This document shows, piece after piece, positions 8,305-16,311 of a stretch of DNA of 64,000 nt. The notes below the pieces were generated by a model that made no database searches, had not been told where the DNA came from, and worked only from the letters and a program-made list of their open reading frames with translations. Each line of letters opens with the position of its first letter. Positions within the stretch are counted from its first letter, which is position 1. A program made the translations under genes and the position numbers. Source of the DNA: Streptomyces violaceoruber (lineage in GTDB: Bacteria; Actinomycetota; Actinomycetes; Streptomycetales; Streptomycetaceae); assembly GCA_000720805.1 (NCBI GenBank), contig JODI01000015.1:66517-130516 (forward strand), written 5' to 3'.

Positions 8305-9278
8305 GTACGGCCGCCACACAGGTGTCGGAGCTGTCCGGCCGGGTCCGTGACCGGCTCGCCCGCCGCCATCCAGGCTCCGTGATCGGGGAGTTGGCGGTAC
8401 TGCCGGGCGGCCACTCGGGACTCACGTACTCCGTCACCGCGGGGGATGCCCGGTACGTCGTCAAGGCGGTTCCTCCGGGGCAGCGACCCGTCGGAAGCAA
8501 CGACGTGCTGCGCCAGGCACGGGTGCTGGGCGCGCTGGCCGGATCCGCGGTCCCGGTGCCGGGCGTCGCGGCCGTCGACGACACCCGACCGGCATGGTTC
8601 GCCATGGAGTTCGCGCTGGGGGAGGCCCTCGAGCCGGTACTCGACGACCCCGAGGTGTCCCCCGCGACGGCCCGCGCCCGGATGCTGGAGATCGCCGCCG
8701 TGCTACGGCGGCTGCACGCCACCGACATCCACACGCCCGGGCTGGATCCGCCCGAACCACTCGACTCGGCAGGTGAGTTGGAGCGGTGGAGCCGCACCCT
8801 GCACGCCGTTCCCGCCGAACTGCGGCCCGGTGGGGAGGAGTTGCTCGCCCGGCTCGCTCGTGACGTGCCCGGCGGCCTCCCACCGGTTCTGCTGCACGGC
8901 GACTTCCGGCTCGGCAACGTGCTGTGCGTCGACGAGCGCGCGGTGGCCGTCGTCGACTGGGAGATCTGGAGCGTCGGCGACCCGCGCATCGACCTCGGCT
9001 GGTTCCTGCTCTTCGCCGACCACCGCAACTTCCCCCGGCTGGGGCGTGCCGTGCCCGGCCTGCCCGGCGAGGCCGAACTGCTCGACGCCTACCTCGACGG
9101 CCGGCCCGCACTGCCCGCGATGGACTGGTTCCGGGCACTCGGCCGCCTGAAGATGGCCGCGATCATGGGCCACAACCTGCGCCGGCACCGCGAGGGCAAG
9201 CATCACGACCCGGACCAGGAGCGACTGCCGCCCACCATCGCCGCGATGATCCGCACGGCACGCGACATCCTCGGCTGA
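8301..9278 (+). CDS. APH-family phosphotransferase, possible hydroxyacyl-CoA kinase
   Basis: The 325-residue protein has the aminoglycoside-phosphotransferase fold: a catalytic loop HGDFRLGNVL and a metal-binding VDWEIWSVGDPRIDLGW. In catabolic operons next to ACADs this fold is not antibiotic resistance. In LvaA of the Pseudomonas levulinate pathway and in the kinase domain of ACAD10/11 it phosphorylates 4-hydroxyacyl-CoA. Here it lies between two ACAD genes with an SDR following, which suggests the same chemistry. Function is inferred from context and motifs only. Confidence 0.8.
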   Translation: MSTAATQVSELSGRVRDRLARRHPGSVIGELAVLPGGHSGLTYSVTAGDARYVVKAVPPGQRPVGSNDVLRQARVLGALAGSAVPVPGVAAVDDTRPAWFAMEFALGEALEPVLDDPEVSPATARARMLEIAAVLRRLHATDIHTPGLDPPEPLDSAGELERWSRTLHAVPAELRPGGEELLARLARDVPGGLPPVLLHGDFRLGNVLCVDERAVAVVDWEIWSVGDPRIDLGWFLLFADHRNFPRLGRAVPGLPGEAELLDAYLDGRPALPAMDWFRALGRLKMAAIMGHNLRRHREGKHHDPDQERLPPTIAAMIRTARDILG

Positions 9279-9323
9279 TCCGGACCGACCACACGAACCG
9301 CGGAACCCCGGACAGGAGCAATC

Positions 9324-10628
9324 GTGGATTTCGGATTCTCGCCCCGCGCGAGTGAACTCCAGGACCGCATGCGGTCGTTCATGGAGCAGCACGTCTTCCC
9401 CGCGGAGGCCGTCTACGACCGGCAGCTGGCCGAGGCGGACGACCCGCACGCGCTGCCGCCGGTGATGCGCGAGCTGAAGGAGAAGGCGCGCGCCGAGGGC
9501 CTGTGGAACCTCTTCATGGCGCACGGCGACTGGGGCGCCGGACTCACCAACCTCGAATACGCACCCCTCATGGAGCTGGCGGGCCGCTCCATCATCGGCC
9601 CCGAGGTGTTCAACTGCTCGGCGCCCGACACCGGCAACATGGAACTGCTCGCGCTGTACGGCACGCCCGCACAGCAGGAGCGCTGGCTGCGGCCCCTGCT
9701 GGACGCTCGGATCCGCTCCTGCTTCGCCATGACCGAGCCGGAGGTCGCCAGTTCGGACGCGCGCAACATCCGTACCCGTATCACCCGCGACGGCGACAGC
9801 TATGTCGTCAACGGCCGCAAGTGGTACACCTCCGGGATCCTCGACCCCGACTGCGAACTGATCATCCTGATGGGCAAGACGGATCCGGAGGCGCCCACCT
9901 ACCGGCAGCAGAGCATGCTGCTCATTCCCCGCGACACCCCGGGCGTCACGGTCCTGCGCGACCTGCCGATGTTCGGCTACACCGACCGGCTCGGGCACGG
10001 TGACGTGCTCTTCGAGGATGTCCGCGTGCCCGTGGAGAACATCCTCCGGGGCGAGGGGGAGGGCTTCGCGCTCGCCCAGGGACGGCTCGGCCCCGGACGG
10101 ATGCACTACGCGATGCGCGCCGTCGGCTTCGCCGAGCGCGCCCTTCAGCTGATGTGCGAACGCGTCACCGAACGCACCGCCTTCGGCGGACCGCTCGCCG
10201 ACCAGGGCGTGGTGCGCGAGTGGATCGCCCGCAGCCGCATCGAGATCGAGCAACTGCGCCTCCTCGTCCTCAAGGCCGCCTGGCTGATGGACACCGTCGG
10301 CAACGCCGCCGCCCGCATGGAGGTCGCCGCGATCAAGGTCGCGGCACTGGAGGTCGCCCACAAGGTGGTCGACCGCGCGGTGCAGGCGCACGGCGCGGCC
10401 GGGGTCAGCGACGACACCGTGCTGGCCCGGTTGTACGCCATCACGCGGGCGCTGCGCATCGCCGACGGCCCCGACGAAGTACATCTGCGGACGGTGGCCC
10501 GCCAGGAACTCGCCAAGTACCGGAAGGACGAGCGCGAGAAGCCCGAGCGCGAGAAGGCCGCGTACGAGAAGCCCGCACACGAGAAGCCCGTGTACGAGAA
10601 GACCGACACGAAGGCAGGGGCAGCGTGA
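9324..10628 (+). CDS. ACAD10/11- or LvaC-like acyl-CoA dehydrogenase homologue with charged repeat tail
   Basis: This is a 434-residue ACAD. Segments such as FNCSAPDTGNMELL, SCFAMTEPEVASSDARNIR and VNGRKWYTSGI match the ACAD11/LvaC subgroup, whose members work with an APH-type kinase to remove phosphate from 4-phosphoacyl-CoA. The last 40 residues are unusual: five 5-residue repeats beginning EK, rich in Lys, Glu and Pro, appended to a normal C-terminus. The GTG start has a GGAGCA ribosome-binding site. The stop overlaps the next SDR start (GTGA). Confidence 0.85.
   Translation: MDFGFSPRASELQDRMRSFMEQHVFPAEAVYDRQLAEADDPHALPPVMRELKEKARAEGLWNLFMAHGDWGAGLTNLEYAPLMELAGRSIIGPEVFNCSAPDTGNMELLALYGTPAQQERWLRPLLDARIRSCFAMTEPEVASSDARNIRTRITRDGDSYVVNGRKWYTSGILDPDCELIILMGKTDPEAPTYRQQSMLLIPRDTPGVTVLRDLPMFGYTDRLGHGDVLFEDVRVPVENILRGEGEGFALAQGRLGPGRMHYAMRAVGFAERALQLMCERVTERTAFGGPLADQGVVREWIARSRIEIEQLRLLVLKAAWLMDTVGNAAARMEVAAIKVAALEVAHKVVDRAVQAHGAAGVSDDTVLARLYAITRALRIADGPDEVHLRTVARQELAKYRKDEREKPEREKAAYEKPAHEKPVYEKTDTKAGAA
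10536..10610 (+). repeat. 15-bp tandem repeat, five copies, coding an EK-rich tail
   Basis: Five in-frame 15-bp units each start with GAGAAG and encode EK plus three variable residues. They form the C-terminal tail of the ACAD and have no counterpart in the family core, so they look like a recent tandem expansion. Confidence 0.88.
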
Positions 10629-11401
10629 GCGCCAACACCCTCGACGGCAAGGTCGCCGTCATCACCGGCGGATCCCGCGGCATCGGACTCGGTATCGCCA
10701 CCGCCTACCGAGCGGCCGGCGCGCACGTGGTGATCGCGGCCCGCAAGGCGGCCGGACTCGCCGAGGCACGCGAGGAGTTGCTGCGCGTCAAGGGCGACGG
10801 CGACCTGCACACGGTGGTGGCCAACGCGGGCGAACCCGAGCAGGCCGAGGCCTGCGTCGACGAGACCATGGCCCGCTTCGGCCGGGTCGACATCCTCGTC
10901 AACAACGCGGCGACCAACCCGTACCACGGCGATCTGCTCGACCTGGACCTGCCGCGCGCGGAGAAGACCGTACGCGTCAACCAGTACGGCATGATCGCCT
11001 GGACCCGGTACGCCTGGCGGGCCTGGATGGCCGAGCACGGGGGAGCGGTGGTCAACATCGCCTCCGTCGGCGGGCTGATCGTCGACCCGCACATCGGCTA
11101 CTACAACGCCACCAAGGCCGCCATGCTGCACATGACCCGGCAGCTCGCCTACGAACTCGGACCGCGGGCACGGGTGAACGCCATCGCTCCCGGTCTGATC
11201 AAGACGGAGCTGGCGCGGGCGGTGTGGGAGGTGCGCGAGCCGATCCTCACGGCCAAGCTGCCGCTGCGGCGCCTCGGAACAGTGGAGGACGTCGCGAACG
11301 CGGCGCTGTTCCTGGCCTCGGACGCGTCCTCCTGGATGACCGGCCAGACCCTGGTGCTCGACGGCGGTGCGACCGCCCTGCCGATCGGAGTGGACGAGTG
11401 A
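10625..11401 (+). CDS. SDR-family oxidoreductase
   Basis: A complete 258-residue classical SDR: GGSRGIGLGIA for cofactor binding, NNAAT, catalytic Ser in IASVGG, and Tyr/Lys in YYNATKAAM. The C-terminal TLVLDGGA is typical. It is coupled by GTGA overlaps both to the ACAD before it and to the SDR after it. In a levulinate-like scheme an SDR interconverts the 4-keto and 4-hydroxy acyl-CoA; beta-hydroxyacyl-CoA oxidation is equally possible. Confidence 0.88.
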   Translation: MSANTLDGKVAVITGGSRGIGLGIATAYRAAGAHVVIAARKAAGLAEAREELLRVKGDGDLHTVVANAGEPEQAEACVDETMARFGRVDILVNNAATNPYHGDLLDLDLPRAEKTVRVNQYGMIAWTRYAWRAWMAEHGGAVVNIASVGGLIVDPHIGYYNATKAAMLHMTRQLAYELGPRARVNAIAPGLIKTELARAVWEVREPILTAKLPLRRLGTVEDVANAALFLASDASSWMTGQTLVLDGGATALPIGVDE

Positions 11402-12171
11402 GCGCGCCGCGATCCGCCGCCGAGCTGTTCTCGCTCCAGGGCAGGACAGCCGTCGTCACCGGCGCCTCAGCCGGGCTCGGCGCGCGCTTCGCCGCCGTCC
11501 TCGCCGAGGCCGGCGCCACCGTGTTCGCCGCGGCCCGCCGCATCGACCGGTTGAAGGAACTCGCCGACTCCGACTCCCGCATCCACCCCGTGGCCTGCGA
11601 CGTCTCGCTCGCCGCCGACCGTACGCGGCTGACCGGGACCGCACTGACCACCACCGGCCGCATCGACATCCTGGTCAACAACGCGGCCGGCTCCGGCGAG
11701 ACACGAGCCGAGGACGAATCACCGGATGCCTTCGCCGACGTCCTCGGCGTCAACCTCACCGCGCCCTACCACCTGGCCCGCCTCACCGCCGAGGCGCCCG
11801 GTGCCGCGGACGGCAGGAGCATCGTCAACGTCTCCTCCATCCTCGGCCTGGTGACCGCCGCCCCCCTCGGCGGCGCGAGCTACTCGGCGTCCAAGGCCGG
11901 ACTGATCGGCCTGACCCGGGAGTTGGCGGGACAATGGGGTGGCAACGGGATCCGCGTCAACGCGCTCGCCCCGGGCTGGTTCCGCACCGAGATGACCGCC
12001 GGCCTCTTCGGCGACGAACGCTCCAGCCGCTGGGTCGAGCGCAACACCCTGCTGGGACGCGGCGGCGACGGCCACGAACTCGACGGCGCCCTGCTGTTCC
12101 TCGCCTCGGACGCCTCCTCGTACTGCACCGGACAGGTGCTGACCGTCGACGGCGGATGGACGGCGCGGTGA
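11398..12171 (+). CDS. SDR-family oxidoreductase
   Basis: A 257-residue SDR with TGASAGLGARFAAVLA (cofactor), NNAAGSG, SSILG for the Ser, and YSASKAGL for Tyr/Lys. It ends VLTVDGGW. It differs from the preceding SDR throughout, so the two are not a recent duplication and may serve different steps. GTG start overlapping the previous stop; its own stop overlaps the GTG of the next gene. Confidence 0.88.
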   Translation: MSAPRSAAELFSLQGRTAVVTGASAGLGARFAAVLAEAGATVFAAARRIDRLKELADSDSRIHPVACDVSLAADRTRLTGTALTTTGRIDILVNNAAGSGETRAEDESPDAFADVLGVNLTAPYHLARLTAEAPGAADGRSIVNVSSILGLVTAAPLGGASYSASKAGLIGLTRELAGQWGGNGIRVNALAPGWFRTEMTAGLFGDERSSRWVERNTLLGRGGDGHELDGALLFLASDASSYCTGQVLTVDGGWTAR

Positions 12172-12992
12172 CGGCCGGGGCGATGAGGTCCGATCCGACG
12201 AGGGTCGGCGTCGAGATCGACGACGACGGCCTGGCCCGCGTCACCCTGCGCCGGGGCGAGGCGGGCAACGCCATCGACCTGGACATGGCGCGCGGACTGC
12301 TGGACGCGGCGCGGGCCTGCGCACAGGAGGGCGTACGGGCCGTGCTGCTGACCGGCGAGGGGAAGTCCTTCTGTGTCGGCGGTGACCTCAGGGAGTTCTC
12401 CCGTCTCTCCGGCGAGACGCTGGAGAAGCACCTGACCGCGGTCACCGACGCGCTGCACGACGCCCTGCGGACGTTCGCCGAGGGCGACGCGCCCGTGGTG
12501 GCCGCCGTACAGGGTGCTGTGGCGGGCGCGGGCATCGGCCTGGCCGCGGCCGCCGACGTGACCCTCGCCGCCGCCGACGCCTCGTTCACCGCCGCGTACA
12601 CCGGCATCGGCTACTCGCCGGACGCCGGAGTCAGCTGGTTCCTGCCCCGTCTCGTCGGCCCCAAGCGGGCACTGGACCTCCTGCTCACCAACCGCCGCGT
12701 ACCCGCGGCGGAGGCCGAGGCGATCGGACTGGTGAGCCGGGTCGTGGCCCCCGACCGACTCGCCGACGAGGTGGCACGCACGGCCGAGGCCCTGCGCCGT
12801 GGACCCACCACCGCCTTCGGAGTCACCCGCCGGCTCGTCGCCGCGGGACTGACCTCGGACCTCGGCCCGCACCTGGACCAGGAAGCCCGTGCGCTCGCCG
12901 CCGCGGCCGCCTCCGACACGGGCCGCGAGGGCGTCGCCGCCTTTCTCGGCAAACGGGCGCCCGACTTCGAGCACCTCTCCTTCAGGACCTGA
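12168..12992 (+). CDS. Enoyl-CoA hydratase/isomerase (PaaG-like)
   Basis: A 274-residue crotonase-fold protein with GEGKSFCVGGDLREFSRL and GAVAGAGIGLAAAADVTL for the oxyanion hole. The segment IGYSPDAGVSWFLPRLVG has Asp where hydratases have Glu, as in PaaG-type delta3-delta2 isomerases. GTG 12168 is chosen because it overlaps the previous stop in the same GTGA style; ATG 12156 or 12183 are alternatives. It should isomerise or hydrate an enoyl-CoA before the thiolase encoded next. Confidence 0.85.
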   Translation: MTAGAMRSDPTRVGVEIDDDGLARVTLRRGEAGNAIDLDMARGLLDAARACAQEGVRAVLLTGEGKSFCVGGDLREFSRLSGETLEKHLTAVTDALHDALRTFAEGDAPVVAAVQGAVAGAGIGLAAAADVTLAAADASFTAAYTGIGYSPDAGVSWFLPRLVGPKRALDLLLTNRRVPAAEAEAIGLVSRVVAPDRLADEVARTAEALRRGPTTAFGVTRRLVAAGLTSDLGPHLDQEARALAAAAASDTGREGVAAFLGKRAPDFEHLSFRT

Positions 12993-13018
12993 TCCCCCAC
13001 CCGACAAGGGAGCCCCTC

Positions 13019-14167
13019 GTGTCCGAAGCCTTCATCGTAGGAGCCGTCCGCACCCCCGTGGGCCGCCGCAAGGGCACGCTCAGCGGCGTGCACCCCGCCG
13101 ACCTCGGAGCCCATGTGCTGCGCGCGCTGCTGGAGCGCACCGGGGCGGACCCGGGAGCCGTCGACGACGTGTACTTCGGGTGCGTCAGCCAGCTCGGCGC
13201 ACAGACCGGCAACATCGCCCGCACCGCCTGGCTGTCGGCGGGGCTGCCGCAGCACGTCCCCGGCACCACCATCGACCGCCAGTGCGGTTCCTCCCAGCAG
13301 GCCGTGCACTTCGCCGCGCAGGCGGTCGGCTCCGGTGCCGCGGATCTGGTGGTCGCCGGTGGGGTGGAGGTGATGAGTCTGGTGCCCATCGCCAGCCCGA
13401 TGTTCGTCGGTGAGCAGGCCGGCATGGGCAGCCCGTTCGCGGGGGACGGCTGGCGCGAGCGCTTCGGGGACCAGGAGGTCTCGCAGTTCCGCGGGGCCGA
13501 GCTGATCGCCGAGAAGTGGGGCGTCTCCCGCACCGACATGGAACGGTTCGCGCTCTCCAGCCATCAGCGGGCCCTCGCCGCGCAGGCCGGCGGAGTCTTC
13601 GACGAGGAGATCACCCCGGCGTTCGGGCTCGCCGCCGACGAGGGCCCGCGCGCCGACACCACCCTGGAGAAGATGGCCGGTCTGAAGACCCTCACGGAGG
13701 ACGGCCGGCTCACCGCGGCCGTCTCCAGCCAGATCTCCGACGGCGCCGCCGCCCTGCTGATCGCCTCCGAGGAGGCGGTCCGCCGCCATGGTCTGACACC
13801 GCTGGCCCGCGTGCACACCATGGCCGTGGTCGGCTCCGACCCGATCCAGATGCTGACCGGTCCGATCCCCGCCACGGAGAAGGTCCTGAAGAAGGCCGGG
13901 CTGTCCATCGGCGAGATCGACCTGGTCGAGATCAACGAGGCCTTCGCCTCCGTCGTCCTGGCCTGGCAGAAGGAGATCGGTGCCGACGAGGAACGGATCA
14001 ACGCCTTCGGCGGCGCCATCGCGCTCGGGCATCCGCTCGGCGCCACCGGTGCCCGGCTCATGACCACGCTCGTCCACCAACTGCGCAGGACCGGCGGACG
14101 TTATGGTCTGCAGACGATGTGCGAGGGCGGTGGCATGGCCAATGCGACCGTGGTCGAACGCCTTTGA
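13019..14167 (+). CDS. Acetyl-CoA C-acetyltransferase (degradative thiolase)
   Basis: A 382-residue canonical thiolase: nucleophile Cys in DRQCGSSQQAVHFA, catalytic His in IALGHPLGATGARL, and second Cys in CEGGGMANATV. It should release acetyl-CoA (or propionyl-CoA) from the 3-ketoacyl-CoA made by the upstream enzymes. GTG start with AAGGGA upstream. It closes the operon; the next site downstream is the TetR promoter. Confidence 0.9.
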   Translation: MSEAFIVGAVRTPVGRRKGTLSGVHPADLGAHVLRALLERTGADPGAVDDVYFGCVSQLGAQTGNIARTAWLSAGLPQHVPGTTIDRQCGSSQQAVHFAAQAVGSGAADLVVAGGVEVMSLVPIASPMFVGEQAGMGSPFAGDGWRERFGDQEVSQFRGAELIAEKWGVSRTDMERFALSSHQRALAAQAGGVFDEEITPAFGLAADEGPRADTTLEKMAGLKTLTEDGRLTAAVSSQISDGAAALLIASEEAVRRHGLTPLARVHTMAVVGSDPIQMLTGPIPATEKVLKKAGLSIGEIDLVEINEAFASVVLAWQKEIGADEERINAFGGAIALGHPLGATGARLMTTLVHQLRRTGGRYGLQTMCEGGGMANATVVERL

Positions 14168-14183
14168 CCGGAAGTCGATTGGC

Positions 14184-14197
14184 AACTGAGTTCAGCT
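14184..14197 (+). promoter_or_regulatory. TetR-type palindromic operator site 3 (autoregulatory position)
   Basis: AACTGAGTTCAGCT matches the palindrome AACTGAATTCAGTT at 12 of 14 bases. It lies 17 bp after the thiolase stop and 52 bp before the TetR start, overlapping a possible promoter (TTGGCA at 14179, TACTCT near 14204). This is the expected place for autorepression. Confidence 0.55.
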
Positions 14198-14249
14198 TGG
14201 GGCTACTCTCGGGTACGCACGAGGTGGGCTGCAGCCAGGAGACAGGTCA

Positions 14250-14876
14250 GTGATGGCGACAAGGATCGTTGAACCGGAAGCGGGGCCGAGGTCCAAGCGA
14301 GCCGCCATTCTGGCGGCCGCCGTCGACTGTTTCGGCGAGACGGGCTTCGAGGCCACCAAGTGGTCCACCGTGGCGGAGCGGGTCGGCATCGGGCAGACGG
14401 CGCTGTACCACTACTTCGAGTCCAAGACGCACTGTCTGCTCACCATCATGCGGCTGGAGCTCCAGCGCTCGCACGACAAGTTCACGGAGGCGACGGCGGA
14501 CGTCGCCGATCCGGTGGAGGCGCTGCGGGCGGCCGTCCGCGCGGCGTACGACGTCTCCGACCAGGAGGTTCTGCAGATGCGCATCCTGCAGAATCACATG
14601 GACCTGCTCTCCGGCCCGCGCAAGTCCAAGCGGGAGGAGGCCGAGCGCGTCGCGGCCCGCCAGCTGGTCCAGCTCGTCGAACGGGACTGGACGAACCTCC
14701 TGGTCAGGGGAATGTCCCAGGGCGCGTTCCCGCTGCGCGACGCGCAGCTGCTGGGTGCGAGTGTGCTCGGCCTGATCGTCAGCGTGTGGCGGTGGTACCG
14801 GCCGTCCGGGCCGACGCCGCTGTCGGAGGTCGGCGAACTGATCGAGGGCGCCTGCGTGCGGATGGTCGCCACGTGA
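14250..14876 (+). CDS. TetR-family transcriptional regulator
   Basis: A 208-residue one-domain regulator. The N-terminal helix-turn-helix reads AAILAAAVDCFGETGFEATKWSTVAERVGIGQTALYHYFESK in segments typical of TetR; the C-terminal domain is helical and variable. TetR proteins in acyl-CoA catabolic clusters (KstR, FadR-like) usually bind an acyl-CoA and release DNA. Four copies of one palindrome upstream of catabolic genes, including its own, make it the best candidate for binding them. GTG 14250 or ATG 14253 may start translation; AGGAGA fits either. Confidence 0.88.
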   Translation: MMATRIVEPEAGPRSKRAAILAAAVDCFGETGFEATKWSTVAERVGIGQTALYHYFESKTHCLLTIMRLELQRSHDKFTEATADVADPVEALRAAVRAAYDVSDQEVLQMRILQNHMDLLSGPRKSKREEAERVAARQLVQLVERDWTNLLVRGMSQGAFPLRDAQLLGASVLGLIVSVWRWYRPSGPTPLSEVGELIEGACVRMVAT

Positions 14877-14880
14877 CGCC

Positions 14881-14953
14881 CTGAGCGGCGTCGGCTTCTT
14901 CGGCCCCGCTCAGCTCTTCTGCCCCCTGGTGGACATGACGGACGTCAGGGGGC
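14881..14953 (+). terminator. Two consecutive hairpins after the TetR gene
   Basis: CTGAGCGG (14881-14888) pairs with CCGCTCAG (14906-14913), and GCCCCCTG (14921-14928) pairs with CAGGGGGC (14946-14953). They start five bases after the TetR stop and precede the promoter of the next gene. No U tract follows, as is common in Streptomyces. Confidence 0.65.
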
Positions 14954-15009
14954 ATTGTCGTACCCGCTTGCGGCGCCCGTCGGCGCCGCGGAACCTTCGT
15001 GACGCACTC

Positions 15010-15056
15010 TTGCCAGCCCTGTTTCGACGGGATTACCATCCAAACTGAATTGAATT
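15010..15056 (+). promoter_or_regulatory. Promoter plus TetR-type palindromic operator site 4
   Basis: TTGCCA (15010-15015), 17-nt spacer and TTACCA (15033-15038) are followed by AACTGAATTGAATT (15043-15056), 12 of 14 matches to AACTGAATTCAGTT. The operator starts four bases after the -10 and 41 before the gene start. The geometry is the same as at sites 1 and 2. Confidence 0.6.
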
Positions 15057-15083
15057 TGGCTCAGGTTGATCTGAGAGGCTCCC

Positions 15084-15464
15084 ATGGCGTTGCGTGCATA
15101 CATGGCCAGCATGGACAGCCGGCATCCCGAGCGGACGCTGGACCTGCTCGAACCCGGCTTCCGCTTCCTCATCGCCCTGCCGGGCAAGGAGGTCACGGGC
15201 AAGTCCAAGGAGGACTTCGCCGCGTACATCGCCGGCCGCAATCCAGTGGACCGGGCGCACGAGATCCTGCGCCACAGCAGGGACGGCGACCTTGAGACCG
15301 TCTACGGAGTGGTCACGGAGGGCGGGCTGTACAAGGGCTCCTTCCTGTCGGCGGCGGTGGTGTCGCCCGGCGGACTCCTGGCCCGCTACCAGTCCGTCTT
15401 CACCACGTCCTTCGAGCTCGTCGACTGGGCCGGGCGGACCGCGGACGAGAGGAGCCGGGCATGA
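15084..15464 (+). CDS. NTF2/SnoaL-like small protein
   Basis: A 126-residue protein with the alpha-beta pattern of NTF2-like proteins (helical start YMASMDSRHPERTLDLLEPGFRFLIALPG, later curved beta strands). Family members are isomerases, dehydratases, cyclases or ligand-binding proteins; no catalytic residues could be assigned. It is the first gene after operator 4 and overlaps the next gene, a second NTF2-like protein, by ATGA. The pair may form a heterodimer. Confidence 0.6.
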   Translation: MALRAYMASMDSRHPERTLDLLEPGFRFLIALPGKEVTGKSKEDFAAYIAGRNPVDRAHEILRHSRDGDLETVYGVVTEGGLYKGSFLSAAVVSPGGLLARYQSVFTTSFELVDWAGRTADERSRA

Positions 15465-15838
15465 CCGACACCTCGACCGCGGCCCCCTTCCTCACCGCGT
15501 GGTTCGAGATCCTCGACGGCGACGAACCGTCCCGGATCCTCGACCTGATCAGCGACGACTTCTCGCTGTCCATCCTGTTCTCCACGGGCGACGGCAACGC
15601 CACCGACTTCGCCGGCGACCGCGCCGCCCTCGTGGGCTACCTCGAACAGCGCGAGAAGGGCACCCGCACGCACCACCGGTTGTCGGCGACCACACTCGGC
15701 CAGGACGAGCTCTTCCTGGGCGAGGTACGACGCGCGGGTGTCCCCGAGGCGAGCTTCGTCGCCGCCGGGCGGGTGAACGACGAGGGCCGGCTGCAGCGCC
15801 TGCTGATCGGCCGCTCGTCCGAGATCCGCTTCACCTGA
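15461..15838 (+). CDS. NTF2/SnoaL-like small protein
   Basis: A 125-residue protein of the same general fold as its upstream neighbour: FLTAWFEILDGDEPSRILDLISDDFSLSIL near the start, then beta strands. The similarity between the two is weak. ATG overlaps the preceding stop. In steroid and polyketide pathways paired SnoaL/MaoC-type small proteins act as dehydratases or isomerases; here the role is unknown. Confidence 0.6.
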   Translation: MTDTSTAAPFLTAWFEILDGDEPSRILDLISDDFSLSILFSTGDGNATDFAGDRAALVGYLEQREKGTRTHHRLSATTLGQDELFLGEVRRAGVPEASFVAAGRVNDEGRLQRLLIGRSSEIRFT

Positions 15839-15897
15839 TCAGCCACGTACGCCCGACCCGCCGGGCACGTTCGACCGACCCCGTACGGAGGACCGTC

Positions 15898-16218
15898 ATG
15901 TACAACCTCGTCCTGCTGGCAGCTCGGCCTCCGGAGTGGACGCACGAGCAGTTCATCGAGTGGTGGCGCGGCGACCACGCGGAGCTGACCTACCGCCTGC
16001 CCGGACTGCGTGCCTGGCGGCACACCGAGATCGACGCCGCTCTGGAGCCGCGCTCCGAAGGCTGGGACGGGATCTCCGTGCTCGGCTTCGATTCCCCCGA
16101 GGACCTGAAGAAGGCCCTCGCGAGCCCCGAGTGGGCCGAGGCCGTCGCCCAGGTCGGCGACATGAAGGGCCGTCGCATCGCGGTCATGGGGCACGAGGCG
16201 GAGATGTTCGCCGCCTGA
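15898..16218 (+). CDS. EthD domain protein
   Basis: A 106-residue dimeric alpha-beta barrel candidate: MYNLVLLAARPPEWTHEQFIEWWRGDHAEL is the usual EthD start, with the His of the W-x-x-x-H-A region. EthD-type proteins occur in oxidative degradation clusters and in polyketide tailoring, and function without a known fixed chemistry. ATG 15898 is preceded by CGGAGG. It lies between the small NTF2-like genes and the acyl-CoA ligase and is probably cotranscribed with them. Confidence 0.75.
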   Translation: MYNLVLLAARPPEWTHEQFIEWWRGDHAELTYRLPGLRAWRHTEIDAALEPRSEGWDGISVLGFDSPEDLKKALASPEWAEAVAQVGDMKGRRIAVMGHEAEMFAA

Positions 16219-16311
16219 GGTCGCTCCCGCCGGACGATCGCGGCTCACCGGTCACGGCACCCACCCCAGCGTTCATCAGACGGAGTTCGGCACAGCGCAG
16301 CGAGGGACAAG

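Noticed and set aside
8301..9278. Aminoglycoside resistance gene
   Set aside because: Although the fold is APH, the gene is translationally coupled to ACADs and resembles catabolic kinases; resistance is not supported.
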